Part shown: positions 45,440-54,288 of the stretch, piece after piece
Layout: the number at the start of each line of letters is the position of its first letter
Position numbering within the stretch: position 1 is the stretch's first letter
Assembly (NCBI GenBank): GCA_029210265.1
Contig: JARGNP010000003.1
Coordinates: forward strand, 42,037-106,036
Direction: 5' to 3'
Length of the DNA: 64,000 nt
Source of the DNA: Legionellaceae bacterium
GTDB lineage: Bacteria; Pseudomonadota; Gammaproteobacteria; Legionellales; Legionellaceae
The notes under the pieces: model-generated
Databases searched by the model: none
Told to the model about the DNA's origin: nothing
The model's input: the letters and a program-made list of their open reading frames with translations, nothing else
Program-made: the position numbers and the translations under genes

Positions 45440-46612
45440 TTAATCCTTACGCATTTTGTCAGTCAACGACATCGGTGTGGGATACTTTAATACCACAACA
45501 TACGACGACACAATAAACGTTAAAATCGTCGTTGCTTGTATTAAATTAGACGCCACATCTGATATAAGCTTAGTACTTAGTGCAATACTTGCAACTAATA
45601 AAGAAAATTCACTTGCTTGCCCAAGCCGCATACCGACCTCTTTTGCTACCGATTGTTTTTCACCGGCTTTCGATAACAAAAAACTGAAGCACCAAGGCTT
45701 AAACACCAGTATCAACGAGGCTAATATTAGCGCAGGAATCACAACCTGAGCGGCATCACCAAAATTAAACGTGGCGCCTACAGCAAAGAAAAACATCACC
45801 AGAAAAAAGTCCCGAAGTGGCTTCAAACTTTCCGCAATAAAAAGTGAAATAGGACTCGATGCCAGCGACACGCCCGCAACAAATGCGCCAATATCTTCAG
45901 ATAAACCCAAGTGATGCGCAAGCATCGATAAAGCTAAACACCAACCAATTGATAATAAAAATACATATTCTTGGGTGCGATCAAACCTCGCTAAAAGCTT
46001 AACTAAAACATAACGCTCAATCGCAAAAGCAAAAAACACAAGCGCTGGCAACGTCACACACACCGATACCAAATCACGCCAATCCAAACCACCGGAATTT
46101 TGTGCGCCGTTGATTAAAATTAAAACCACAATCGCGATAATATCTTGCATCAACAACACGCTTATCATCACTTCACCCGTATGTTGATGATGCAATATCG
46201 TGGTTGGAAGTAATTTTAAACCAATAATCGTACTTGAAAACATCATCGATGCGCCAAGTACCATCGACTCCGTCACGGATAATCCGAACCAACGGCCAAT
46301 ACCGTAAGCAATGAGCGCAAACAAAAACGAGCTGAGTGCCGCAATCCACGTTACTTTTTTCAACATATGTAAAAGATTTTGAGGCTGCAAATGCAAACCT
46401 AACAAAAAAAGCAAAAAGACAATCCCAACGTCCCCTACTTCACGCACAGCCGTTAAATCAGAAACAAGCCCCAATCCCCAGGGACCAAGTACGGCGCCTA
46501 ATAAAATATAAGCAACCAACAGTGATTGACGCGTATAAAGCACTAACGTCGAAAATACTGCAGCACCTGTAAAAATCAAAAACACTGTATAAAAAACCAC
46601 GCCTTCCTGCAT
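45440..46612 (-). CDS. KefB/CPA2-type cation:proton antiporter membrane domain
   Basis: 390 residues, almost entirely hydrophobic with about 11-12 membrane helices. Seen: LLGAVLGPWGLGLV, VFLLFLLGLHL, MMFSSTIIGLKLLP, LLMQDIIAIVVL and the GAFVAGVSLASSP/GEKQSVAKEVGMRLGQASEFS region of monovalent cation:proton antiporter-2 proteins. It lacks the C-terminal RCK/TrkA-N domain of full-length KefB/C, so nucleotide gating is absent. Probably exchanges K+ or Na+ for protons. Confidence 0.9.
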   Translation of the reverse strand: MQEGVVFYTVFLIFTGAAVFSTLVLYTRQSLLVAYILLGAVLGPWGLGLVSDLTAVREVGDVGIVFLLFLLGLHLQPQNLLHMLKKVTWIAALSSFLFALIAYGIGRWFGLSVTESMVLGASMMFSSTIIGLKLLPTTILHHQHTGEVMISVLLMQDIIAIVVLILINGAQNSGGLDWRDLVSVCVTLPALVFFAFAIERYVLVKLLARFDRTQEYVFLLSIGWCLALSMLAHHLGLSEDIGAFVAGVSLASSPISLFIAESLKPLRDFFLVMFFFAVGATFNFGDAAQVVIPALILASLILVFKPWCFSFLLSKAGEKQSVAKEVGMRLGQASEFSLLVASIALSTKLISDVASNLIQATTILTFIVSSYVVVLKYPTPMSLTDKMRKD

Positions 46613-46663
46613 ACGCCTGCATCCTCCATACTTACACTTAATATTAAAATTATTTAACCATAA

Positions 46664-47410
46664 TTATGTATCCATAAGATCAGGGTAGTCGCTGATAATT
46701 GCGTCCGCCCCCCAACCCCAAAAACGACGCGCCCATTTTTTTGAGTTCACCGTATAAATACACACGGCGTAACCTTCGTTTTTAATCATATGGATACGCT
46801 CTTTGTTCACAACATGCTTGGGAAGATGAACAGATACGCCGTTCACATGTTGTAGTTTAGATAGCCAATCTTTTTTCCAGCCTAGCAATAAAAGTCCCAG
46901 CGGTAATTCAGGCGATAAACGCGAACAGAGCAGCAACGCTTGTTCATCAAAACTAGAAAGTAACGGTAGCGGCGCATCATCCGACCAGCATTGATTAATA
47001 CAAGATAAAACAGCCGTGGTGGTGGCATCTGTACGCCCAGGTAAAGGCTTAAGTTCGATATTTGCATGCATTGAATGACGTGCAAACCAACGCAAAGCTT
47101 CTTTTAGCGTTGGAATTTTTTCATCATGAAATTGCCTCGAAAACCAAGAACCTGCATCCAACGATGCAACATATTCACTCGAACTATCCCCAAACTGGCC
47201 ACGGCCATTGCTCGTTCTTTTAAACGTTGTGTCATGAAACACAAAAAGCTCACCGTCAGCACTCATCATCACATCAAATTCAATCGAGCGCGCGCCTAAT
47301 TCGCGTGCTTTTTCAAAGGCAGCAAACGTATTTTCTGGGGCATAAGGAGCTGCGCCACGATGCGCAATCAAAGGTTCTAGAATTATTGTCACGAATATCT
47401 TCAAAATCAA
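46664..47410 (-). CDS. ugpQ: glycerophosphodiester phosphodiesterase
   Basis: Hydrolyses glycerophosphodiesters to glycerol 3-phosphate and an alcohol, useful for host phospholipid breakdown products. 248 residues. Seen: IAHRGAAPYAPENTFAAF with the first catalytic His, IEFDVMMSADGELFVFHD with the acidic metal ligands and second His, and NIELKP. The window frame opens at a TTG; a GTG six codons later is equally possible, so the start is uncertain. No signal peptide, so cytoplasmic UgpQ-type. Confidence 0.92.
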   Translation of the reverse strand: MILKIFVTIILEPLIAHRGAAPYAPENTFAAFEKARELGARSIEFDVMMSADGELFVFHDTTFKRTSNGRGQFGDSSSEYVASLDAGSWFSRQFHDEKIPTLKEALRWFARHSMHANIELKPLPGRTDATTTAVLSCINQCWSDDAPLPLLSSFDEQALLLCSRLSPELPLGLLLLGWKKDWLSKLQHVNGVSVHLPKHVVNKERIHMIKNEGYAVCIYTVNSKKWARRFWGWGADAIISDYPDLMDT

Positions 47411-47637
47411 TCTTAATCATGACATTAGAATAACGTATTATTCCTTGATACACCATGCATCTTATTGCTTATCAAACGATATTAAACAACCCTTTCAATC
47501 AGATACTATATCAGCCATAAAAACTAAATTAGAAGCAACCTGGAATCTAAAAACTACCCAACAAACACTATGAGTATTGATTAACCACTCTATATGTGCC
47601 ATATTAATGCACTATAAATTTATATCGAGCAATACTT

Positions 47638-48099
47638 ATGAAAATATTTAACGTCCTTTACAACTATCCTTTTCACACAAACGACTTTGAACCAGGTGAA
47701 CTTGTCATTACGATAAGCGATATCAAAGGAACATGTTCAAACCTATATTTGGTAGAAGAAAATACATCAGATATAGACTTATACTATGGGAAGCCTCTTG
47801 CTCCTGATTTATTATTGGTAGGGACTGTAGCTACAGCTGATCTTGACAAAGAGACACTGGATGAACTTAAAGCTGCACGATTTAGATTAAATACTAACCA
47901 TATAGGTCCACTCGAACTATCAGATGACGATGCAGCAAAAATTTTACATATGTATGAACCACAAAGCCCGACCACTGTAACAAGCCGAGCTCCTAGCCCG
48001 ATCAAATTAACGGCAAGTAGCTTAAGTGTATTTAACTTGATGTATGAATCACCCATAGAACAAAATAAGCATCACACACCAACATCAAACTTCTCTTAA
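47638..48099 (+). CDS. hypothetical protein
   Basis: Not recognised. 153 residues, acidic, soluble and without signal peptide. The N-terminal half looks like alternating beta strands (FNVLYNYPFHTND, ELVITISDI); the tail is low-complexity Ser/Thr/Pro with SPTTVTSRAPSPIK. The ATG has no strong ribosome binding site. A long perfect inverted repeat lies six bases past the stop. Isolated between ugpQ (divergent) and leucine dehydrogenase. Could be a small effector; evidence is weak. Confidence 0.6.
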   Translation: MKIFNVLYNYPFHTNDFEPGELVITISDIKGTCSNLYLVEENTSDIDLYYGKPLAPDLLLVGTVATADLDKETLDELKAARFRLNTNHIGPLELSDDDAAKILHMYEPQSPTTVTSRAPSPIKLTASSLSVFNLMYESPIEQNKHHTPTSNFS

Positions 48100-48104
48100 A
48101 TATT

Positions 48105-48152
48105 ATGCTCATCAACATGCCTAATAAATTTTCTTAGCATGTTGATGAGCAT
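48105..48152. repeat. perfect 16-bp inverted repeat (hairpin)
   Basis: Arms ATGCTCATCAACATGC and its exact complement enclose a 16-base AT-rich loop that can extend the stem by four pairs with one bulge (CTAA/TTAG). It lies six bases after the stop at 48099. Only a short TTT follows, so it is a strong hairpin but not a classical intrinsic terminator; it could stabilise the mRNA end. Confidence 0.8.
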
Positions 48153-48257
48153 TTCAACAACTTTCCTTAACTCCCTCCTTCAGTTATTTATTCAGATTGA
48201 TTTACGCATCAAATCCGTTTATAACAGGCATTCATTTATCTTCATGTTGAGTTATTC

Positions 48258-49325
48258 ATGCCTTCTACTGAACAAACCCCCATCGACGATGCTAATTTTT
48301 TAGACTATGCCGACGCACACGGTTTTGGCGACCTTCATCTCAAAGTTGACCCAGCCACAGGGATGCGCGCCATCATTGCGATTCATAGTACAAAACTCGG
48401 CCCTTCTTTAGGCGGTTGTCGTTTTGTTGAATACCCCGACTCTAATACCGCGCTATATGATGCCATGCGCTTGGCACGCGGAATGAGCTATAAAGCAGCC
48501 TCTGTGGGTTTACCTTTAGGTGGTGGAAAATCCGTTATTTTAAAACCCAAAGGTGAATATAATCGCGAAGCGTATTTTCATGCTTTTGGTAAATTTGTCA
48601 ACGAGCTTGGTGGTCGCTACATCACAGCACTCGACAGCGGTACTGAACTTGATGATATGAATATTATTGAGCAGCATACGCCATATATTGCAAGTTCCTC
48701 ACGCCTACACGGCGATCCATCCCCGTTCACTGCCGAAGGCGTGCTGCTTGGCATTCAAGCTGCAGCTGAATTCAAATGGAATAATCCTTCACTCAAAGGC
48801 CTTCATGTTGCCATTCAAGGCCTGGGCCATGTGGGCTACGATCTTGCACGCAGATTGCATGCGTTAGACGTTAAACTTACCGTCGCTGATGTGAATAAAG
48901 ACGCCGTTGCACGCGCAAAGCATGAGTTTAATGCCGAATCTGTACCCACCGATAAAATTCACGAAGTAGCATGCGACATATTTGCACCGTGTGCTCTAGG
49001 CGCTGTTTTAAACAACGACACCATTCAAACGTTACAAACAACCGTGATTGCCGGTGGCGCCAACAATCAACTCGCACACACTTATCACGGCCAAAAGTTA
49101 CATGACCTTGGTGTTTTATATGCGCCTGATTATGTGATTAACGCAGGTGGGTTAATTTTTGCAGCCGATCAATATTTAAATCATTCGACCAAGCAGCTCC
49201 CTGAACAACTCAACAATATTCATACTTCACTGCTTGAAATATTTGATCGATCAGCACGTGAAAATATACCCACCAGCACCATTGCTGACACCATTGCTCA
49301 AGAAAAGCTTGAGCACACCGCATGA
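48258..49325 (+). CDS. leucine dehydrogenase (Glu/Leu/Phe/Val dehydrogenase family)
   Basis: NAD-dependent oxidative deamination of branched-chain amino acids to their 2-oxo acids. 355 residues, the length of leucine or valine dehydrogenases rather than glutamate dehydrogenases. Seen: the catalytic region LPLGGGKSVILKPKG with active-site Lys, ALDSGTELDDMN, and the Rossmann GLGHVGYDLARRL. The stop overlaps the next gene's start by four bases (ATGA). Which branched-chain or aromatic amino acid is preferred cannot be told from sequence. Confidence 0.92.
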   Translation: MPSTEQTPIDDANFLDYADAHGFGDLHLKVDPATGMRAIIAIHSTKLGPSLGGCRFVEYPDSNTALYDAMRLARGMSYKAASVGLPLGGGKSVILKPKGEYNREAYFHAFGKFVNELGGRYITALDSGTELDDMNIIEQHTPYIASSSRLHGDPSPFTAEGVLLGIQAAAEFKWNNPSLKGLHVAIQGLGHVGYDLARRLHALDVKLTVADVNKDAVARAKHEFNAESVPTDKIHEVACDIFAPCALGAVLNNDTIQTLQTTVIAGGANNQLAHTYHGQKLHDLGVLYAPDYVINAGGLIFAADQYLNHSTKQLPEQLNNIHTSLLEIFDRSARENIPTSTIADTIAQEKLEHTA

Positions 49326-49978
49326 AACACTTAAATCTCACCGAACCGCTGTACCAATATTTACTCGATGTCTCGCTTCGGGAGCATCCTGTATTAACAA
49401 AGCTTCGGGAGTACACGGCAACATTACCTGCAAGCGTGATGCAAGTCGCGCCTGAGCAAGCGCAATTTATGCAATTATTAATTCGTATATTGCACGCAAA
49501 AAAAATATTAGAACTCGGAACGTTCACAGGCTACAGCGCGCTCGCCATGGCTTTGGCTCTGCCCGACGATGGGTGTGTTGTTACCTGCGATATCAGCCCG
49601 CAATGGACGGGCCAAGCCGCATCATTTTGGCAGGAAGCCGAGCAAACACATAAAATCGATTTACGTCTTGGTCCAGCGATAGATACGCTCCAAGCACTTT
49701 TAGATGCCGGCGAGGCTCATACCTTTGATTTTATTTTTATTGATGCCGATAAAATCAATTATGTTGCTTATTATGAACTCGCCCTGCAATTAGTCAGCCC
49801 CACCGGCATGATTGCCATTGATAATACGCTTTGGAAAGGTGCTTTAATCAATCCCGAAGACACGCGCCCTCAAACACGTGAAATTCGCCGGCTCAACGCA
49901 CATATTCAAGCTGATACACGTGTTGATATTAGTTTATTGCCGTTGGCTGATGGGCTTTTTCTAATAAAACCGCGTTGA
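49322..49978 (+). CDS. SAM-dependent O-methyltransferase (caffeoyl-CoA O-methyltransferase-like)
   Basis: 218 residues. Motif I is ILELGTFTGYSALAMALAL; the metal- and SAM-binding DFIFIDADKINY and IAIDNTLWKGALINP match the class I cation-dependent O-methyltransferase family (OMT_3). Its ATG overlaps the leucine dehydrogenase stop, so the two are translationally coupled. Small catechol-like substrates are usual for the family; the actual one is unknown. Confidence 0.9.
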   Translation: MKHLNLTEPLYQYLLDVSLREHPVLTKLREYTATLPASVMQVAPEQAQFMQLLIRILHAKKILELGTFTGYSALAMALALPDDGCVVTCDISPQWTGQAASFWQEAEQTHKIDLRLGPAIDTLQALLDAGEAHTFDFIFIDADKINYVAYYELALQLVSPTGMIAIDNTLWKGALINPEDTRPQTREIRRLNAHIQADTRVDISLLPLADGLFLIKPR

Positions 49979-50019
49979 ATTCTGACTGCTTAATTTAAAA
50001 AAACCTCTATGTGTATTAT

Positions 50020-50042
50020 TTATACACGAATTAGTGTATAAT
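50020..50042 (+). promoter_or_regulatory. palindrome overlapping a -10 box (operator-like)
   Basis: TTATACAC and GTGTATAA form a perfect 8-base inverted repeat with a six-base spacer. Its right arm contains TATAAT (50037-50042), a consensus -10 hexamer about 42 bases before the next ATG. A regulator bound here would block RNA polymerase. Confidence 0.5.
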
Positions 50043-50083
50043 ATCCTCTTGCTGATAACGCACATAATGATAGAGGATTTTTT

Positions 50084-51307
50084 ATGCCTAGACGACAACC
50101 AGCTTCCATCATAAAAGCCCAAGAATTAAAGCGGCTATACAACATGACAACAGACGCATTCATCGAGCAAGAGCCCAGTACCAATACCCATGAGAGCCTA
50201 ATCCAACGTGTTCAATCAAAGGCTCGCGAAAAAGGTTACCCCCTCAATGATGTACATGCGATAAAAGTTGTGGATATGTATCTTGAGGTTAAACATGGAG
50301 CGCCTCTAATTTATCCTTCCCATGCCGATGAACCATCTGACACTTCCCATGCGCCACCTTTTACACGACCATCCGAAAATACATCCATACGGTCTAGTGC
50401 ATTATCTACGCCTAGAATTATAAGTATTGTGAATCACCATGATGATCACAGCATCAGGATAGGGAACACCAGACACGAGACCAGAAATCATTACAATTCA
50501 CCAACACGTAGTCATGAGAGCAAGAAAAAAGACAAAGAAAACAAATCATCAGTCGAACAGAATGTTAAAGCGGTTGGTCTTGTAGTTGCCCTTGCCTTTC
50601 TTACCTGGATCGCTTCTAAAACAATTGAGCCCCTATATAATGAAATACTTAATCATAACAGCCGTTTCACGCATAATGAGGGCGCAGTTCAAGGCTCGCT
50701 TTTACTCATGGGAATCGCTACGAGTTACTGCTTAGCCTTGTTGAGCATCTATGAAATCGCAGGTGGTCTCCTCATGGGCGCCATGATGGCCGCTGGTTTT
50801 GCTAATCCCGCCGCATGGGCATGTGCTGCTATAGCTTTGAGTGCACTGATTGCTATGCCTCTCTTCAATATGGTTATTCGCGAAGGTATTTACTCTCTGT
50901 TTTCAGCGTTTGATAATCAAGCGTTAGTCGATACTGATAATCGGTTTAGAGTGTTAACGCAAACCGAAGCTGACAAACTCCCTCGTAAGATTGATGTTGA
51001 TCGCATTAATTTTGCAACACTCGCCAAGCATGATGAACTAGAACTATCCCAAGTTCGTAGCCGCTTCGCTTTGTTTGATTGGAATACCTCTGAAATGAGC
51101 GCGGTATTAAAAGACATAAGAACGATGAGAACACCAACAGGAGCAGAACATGGTGTAAACATAAAAAACCCGGATACAGATCAATTCGTGAAATTTTCGT
51201 TCTTTAGAGCAGAACCGCTCAACGATACTTCTTCCCATTATCAACCAACGGATCCTTCAGCTCCTCCTTTGGTCGAAGCTGTACTGATTAGCGATAACAA
51301 GTTCTAA
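50084..51307 (+). CDS. hypothetical protein with central membrane helices (effector candidate)
   Basis: Not recognised. 407 residues without signal peptide. Residues 1-155 are soluble, polar and basic toward the end (ESKKKDKENK). Four hydrophobic helices follow, about 162-180, 203-222, 225-242 and 243-265. A soluble C-terminal domain (270-407) ends in a Pro/Ser-rich stretch. AGAGG precedes the ATG by eight bases, and a TATAAT box with an overlapping palindrome lies upstream. The layout suggests a protein inserted into a host or bacterial membrane; effector status is inference. Confidence 0.72.
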   Translation: MPRRQPASIIKAQELKRLYNMTTDAFIEQEPSTNTHESLIQRVQSKAREKGYPLNDVHAIKVVDMYLEVKHGAPLIYPSHADEPSDTSHAPPFTRPSENTSIRSSALSTPRIISIVNHHDDHSIRIGNTRHETRNHYNSPTRSHESKKKDKENKSSVEQNVKAVGLVVALAFLTWIASKTIEPLYNEILNHNSRFTHNEGAVQGSLLLMGIATSYCLALLSIYEIAGGLLMGAMMAAGFANPAAWACAAIALSALIAMPLFNMVIREGIYSLFSAFDNQALVDTDNRFRVLTQTEADKLPRKIDVDRINFATLAKHDELELSQVRSRFALFDWNTSEMSAVLKDIRTMRTPTGAEHGVNIKNPDTDQFVKFSFFRAEPLNDTSSHYQPTDPSAPPLVEAVLISDNKF

Positions 51308-51332
51308 TAAAACCACACACAAACACGCACAG

Positions 51333-51470
51333 CTACCCCCCACGAGACGGTGTTACATCATCATCTCGTGGAGTGTCTTCATCAGCTTGTGGTGTTGAAG
51401 TAAAATAACGTTGAATCAAATCACTCACAAGTTTATCTGCCGTACCTAGGTCAGTCGGCAGTAAAATGCA
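51333..51470 (-). pseudogene. possible 3' remnant of a lost gene
   Basis: An open frame of 45 codons without a convincing start runs from directly after an in-frame TGA to a TAG. It would read ILLPTDLGTADKLVSDLIQR and then a polar Asp/Thr/Pro tail. It fills most of an otherwise empty intergenic stretch, and its protein-like start with a polar tail looks like the C-terminus of an effector-type gene. It may also be chance. Confidence 0.28.
51340..51371. repeat. 8-bp inverted repeat after the 407-residue membrane protein gene
   Basis: CCACGAGA and TCTCGTGG enclose 16 bases, about 30 bases past the stop. No T run follows, so termination is doubtful. Confidence 0.4.
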
Positions 51471-51483
51471 TCATATAATACGC

Positions 51484-51511
51484 TTGCGACATCACTATTT
51501 TACGTTATGAT
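51484..51511 (+). promoter_or_regulatory. promoter of the tyrosine-degradation operon
   Basis: TTGCGA and TATGAT are separated by 16 bases. AAGGAG follows, just before the hppD ATG at 51539. Found by eye. Confidence 0.5.
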
Positions 51512-51538
51512 GATAGACACGAACGACAAGGAGTTGTC

Positions 51539-52591
51539 ATGAACAAATCATCAAAAAAAAATCCCTGTGGCCTCGATGGCTTTGCTTTTCTCGAATTTTC
51601 AGGTCCAGATGCTTCATGTCTTCACAAAGTTTTTAATCAACAAGGCTTTATTGAGCAGGCCACGCATCAAACAAAACCCATCAGCATGCTTCAGCAGGGT
51701 GATATCCAATTTATAATTAATACAACCCCTAACAGCCAAGCTTATCGTCATGCACAAACGCACGGCGCCGGTGCGTGCGCTATGGGTTTTCGTGTTGATG
51801 ATGCGAAGCATGCTTTTGACCATGCGATAGCTCATGGTGCAACGGCGTTTAACGATGCTGAAGATGTGAATCATGGTTTACCTGCTATTGAAGCGATTGG
51901 AGGTAGCGTAATTTATTTTGTTGATAAACATCACACACCGTTTTCGAACCAATGGATAATCAATAAAAATCCCACACCGGCCCCCGCGCAAGGCCTGCTT
52001 CAAATCGATCATCTCACCCATAATGTACAACACGGCAATATGGATACATGGGCTGCGTTTTATGAAAAAATTTTTGGCTTCAAAGAAATTCGATTTTTTA
52101 ATATTCAAGGTCAAGTCACCGGCTTAATTAGCCGAGCACTCGGAAGCCCTTGTGGAAAAATTAAAATTCCTCTCAATGAATCCAAAGATGAGCAATCTCA
52201 AATCGAAGAATTTTTACGTGATTATCATGGCGAAGGCATTCAGCATATTGCACTTAGTACCGATAATATTTATGACACCGTGCATGGCCTACGTGAAGCA
52301 GGCCTAAAATTTTTAGATGTGCCTGATACGTACTACGAAGGCATTCATGCCCGTATTCCTTGGCACCAAGAGCCACTTGATAAACTGCAGCAAGCTCGTA
52401 TTTTAATCGACGGGGCACCAGATCCTGCCGGTGGATTATTATTGCAAATATTTACAGAAAATATATTTGGGCCGGTATTCTTTGAAATTATTCAGCGTCA
52501 CGGTAACGATGGCTTCGGAGAAGGCAATTTTCAAGCGCTATTTGAAGCCATTGAACGCGATCAAATCAAACGAGGTACGATAACAACATGA
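51539..52591 (+). CDS. hppD: 4-hydroxyphenylpyruvate dioxygenase (legiolysin-type)
   Basis: Fe(II) enzyme turning 4-hydroxyphenylpyruvate into homogentisate in tyrosine breakdown; its product can oxidise to brown melanin-like pigment, as with Legionella legiolysin. 350 residues with two vicinal-oxygen-chelate domains. Seen: GFAFLEFSGPD, the iron His in IDHLTHNVQHG, EGIQHIALSTDN, and the C-terminal LLQIFTENIFGPVFFEIIQR with the Glu ligand. First gene of a three-gene operon with overlapping start and stop codons. Confidence 0.96.
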   Translation: MNKSSKKNPCGLDGFAFLEFSGPDASCLHKVFNQQGFIEQATHQTKPISMLQQGDIQFIINTTPNSQAYRHAQTHGAGACAMGFRVDDAKHAFDHAIAHGATAFNDAEDVNHGLPAIEAIGGSVIYFVDKHHTPFSNQWIINKNPTPAPAQGLLQIDHLTHNVQHGNMDTWAAFYEKIFGFKEIRFFNIQGQVTGLISRALGSPCGKIKIPLNESKDEQSQIEEFLRDYHGEGIQHIALSTDNIYDTVHGLREAGLKFLDVPDTYYEGIHARIPWHQEPLDKLQQARILIDGAPDPAGGLLLQIFTENIFGPVFFEIIQRHGNDGFGEGNFQALFEAIERDQIKRGTITT

Positions 52592-53574
52592 AACTTGCTA
52601 GCTTAAAATCAACTAAAACACGCGATGGTGTATTATGCGTGGTTCATCAAGATCTCTCATGCGCAGTCGATGCAACAGATATTGCTCCAACACTTCAAGC
52701 TGCATGTGATGATTGGAGCGCTATTGCACCTCAATTAGAAAAGCTATCGGCAGAGCTTCACGCAGGCAAACTCAAAAATAAAACCTTCCCATTTGATCCT
52801 GCCTTATGCGCATCACCGTTGCCACGTGCCTACCAATGGGCAGACGGCAGTGCTTATGTTAATCACGTTGAACTCGTACGCAAAGCACGTGGTGCCGAGC
52901 TACCTGAAAATTTCTGGACGGATCCACTGATGTACCAAGGTGGATCAGATACGTTTATTGGGCCTTGCGATCCTATTTTAGTTCGTGATGAGGCTTTTGG
53001 AATTGATTTTGAAGCGGAAATTGCGATTATTACCGATGATGTGCCCATGGGTGTTCCTGCATCAGAAGCAGCGCAGTATATTCGCTTATTTATGCTGGTC
53101 AACGATGTTTCGCTACGGAATCTTATTCCTAACGAACTTGCCAAAGGTTTTGGTTTTTTTCACGCCAAACCTTCAAGCAGTTTTTCCCCTGTGGCGATCT
53201 CACCCGATGAACTGGGTGCGTCGTGGGATGGTGAACGCGTGCATTTGCCTCTTTGCAGTTATTTGAATCATGCATTTTTTGGTAAACCTAATGCAGGCAT
53301 TGACATGACCTTTTCGTTTCCCGAATTAATTGCACATGCAGCAAAAACACGTGCACTCGCAGCCGGTACGATTATTGGCTCGGGTACCGTATCGAATGCT
53401 GACCGAAGCCATGGATCTTCATGCATCGCAGAAAAACGCATGCTCGAAATTCTTGAAAGCGGCCAAGCAGAGCATCCTTTTATGCAATTTGGCGATAGCA
53501 TACGTATTGAGATGCTGGATAACAAAGGCCACAATTTATTTGGTTCAATTAAACAAATGGTGCAAAAGGCATGA
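52588..53574 (+). CDS. fahA: fumarylacetoacetate hydrolase family protein
   Basis: Last step of tyrosine degradation, giving fumarate and acetoacetate. 328 residues. The FAH fold is visible: DFEAEIAIITDDVPMG with the metal-binding Glu residues, VNDVSLRNLI, KPSSSFSPVA, IIGSGTVSN, and the start of the C-terminal domain, DSIRIEMLD. It overlaps hppD by four bases and maiA by four. Homogentisate 1,2-dioxygenase, the missing middle step, is not in the window. Confidence 0.93.
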   Translation: MKLASLKSTKTRDGVLCVVHQDLSCAVDATDIAPTLQAACDDWSAIAPQLEKLSAELHAGKLKNKTFPFDPALCASPLPRAYQWADGSAYVNHVELVRKARGAELPENFWTDPLMYQGGSDTFIGPCDPILVRDEAFGIDFEAEIAIITDDVPMGVPASEAAQYIRLFMLVNDVSLRNLIPNELAKGFGFFHAKPSSSFSPVAISPDELGASWDGERVHLPLCSYLNHAFFGKPNAGIDMTFSFPELIAHAAKTRALAAGTIIGSGTVSNADRSHGSSCIAEKRMLEILESGQAEHPFMQFGDSIRIEMLDNKGHNLFGSIKQMVQKA

Positions 53575-54218
53575 AGCTTTATGATTATTACCGGTCAACA
53601 GCAAGCTACCGCGTGCGAATTGCGCTTAATTTAAAGCAATTAAACTACGACACCATTCCGGTGCATTTGGTGCATCAGGGCGGTGAACAACATACGCCTG
53701 ATTACAAAAAAATTAACCCTCAAGGCTTGGTTCCAACGCTTGAACTCGAAAAAAAAACACAACCTATAACCCAATCACTGGCGATTTTAGAATATTTAGA
53801 AGAAGAGCACCCCAACCCACCGCTTCTCCCCAAGAATGCATATGCTCGGGCTCAAGTCCGTAGTTTGGCGCTTTTGATTGCAACCGACATGCACCCGCTC
53901 AATAATCTGCGTGTATTAAAACAACTTCGTATGCAATATAACGCCTCAGATAATGATGTTAACGCTTGGTATCATCATTGGCTACAACTTGGATTTGATG
54001 CGTTTGAAGAAAAGCTCAAGCATGCTCCTCGAGAAGGCAACTTTTGTTATGGCGATCATGTAAGCATGGCGGATATATGTTTAATCCCTCAAGTATATAA
54101 CGCACATCGTTTTGAATTTTCACTTGAAGCCTACCCTTTGATTCAAGCAATTACGGATACGTGTTTAAAAATTAAAGCATTTCAAGATGCTGTACCTTCT
54201 GATCTTGAGTCTAAATAA
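53571..54218 (+). CDS. maiA: maleylacetoacetate isomerase
   Basis: Glutathione-dependent zeta-class GST fold enzyme isomerising maleylacetoacetate to fumarylacetoacetate. 215 residues. Seen: the N-terminal YDYYRSTASYRVRIALNLK with the catalytic Ser region, INPQGLVPTLE, and ITQSLAILEYLEE. The C-terminal helical domain has DMHPLNNLRVLKQL and GDHVSMADICLIPQVYNA. Third gene of the operon, overlapping the hydrolase gene. Confidence 0.95.
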   Translation: MKLYDYYRSTASYRVRIALNLKQLNYDTIPVHLVHQGGEQHTPDYKKINPQGLVPTLELEKKTQPITQSLAILEYLEEEHPNPPLLPKNAYARAQVRSLALLIATDMHPLNNLRVLKQLRMQYNASDNDVNAWYHHWLQLGFDAFEEKLKHAPREGNFCYGDHVSMADICLIPQVYNAHRFEFSLEAYPLIQAITDTCLKIKAFQDAVPSDLESK

Positions 54219-54288
54219 TAACTAAACCAGCAAAATATAAAACATCATCTATACTACTTATATATTAATTAACTAGATTGACTAATAT

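Noticed and set aside
47411..47637. Small gene or RNA in the 227-base gap before the 153-residue hypothetical gene
   Set aside because: No open frame with a start and ribosome binding site and no stable hairpin was seen; it probably holds divergent promoters.
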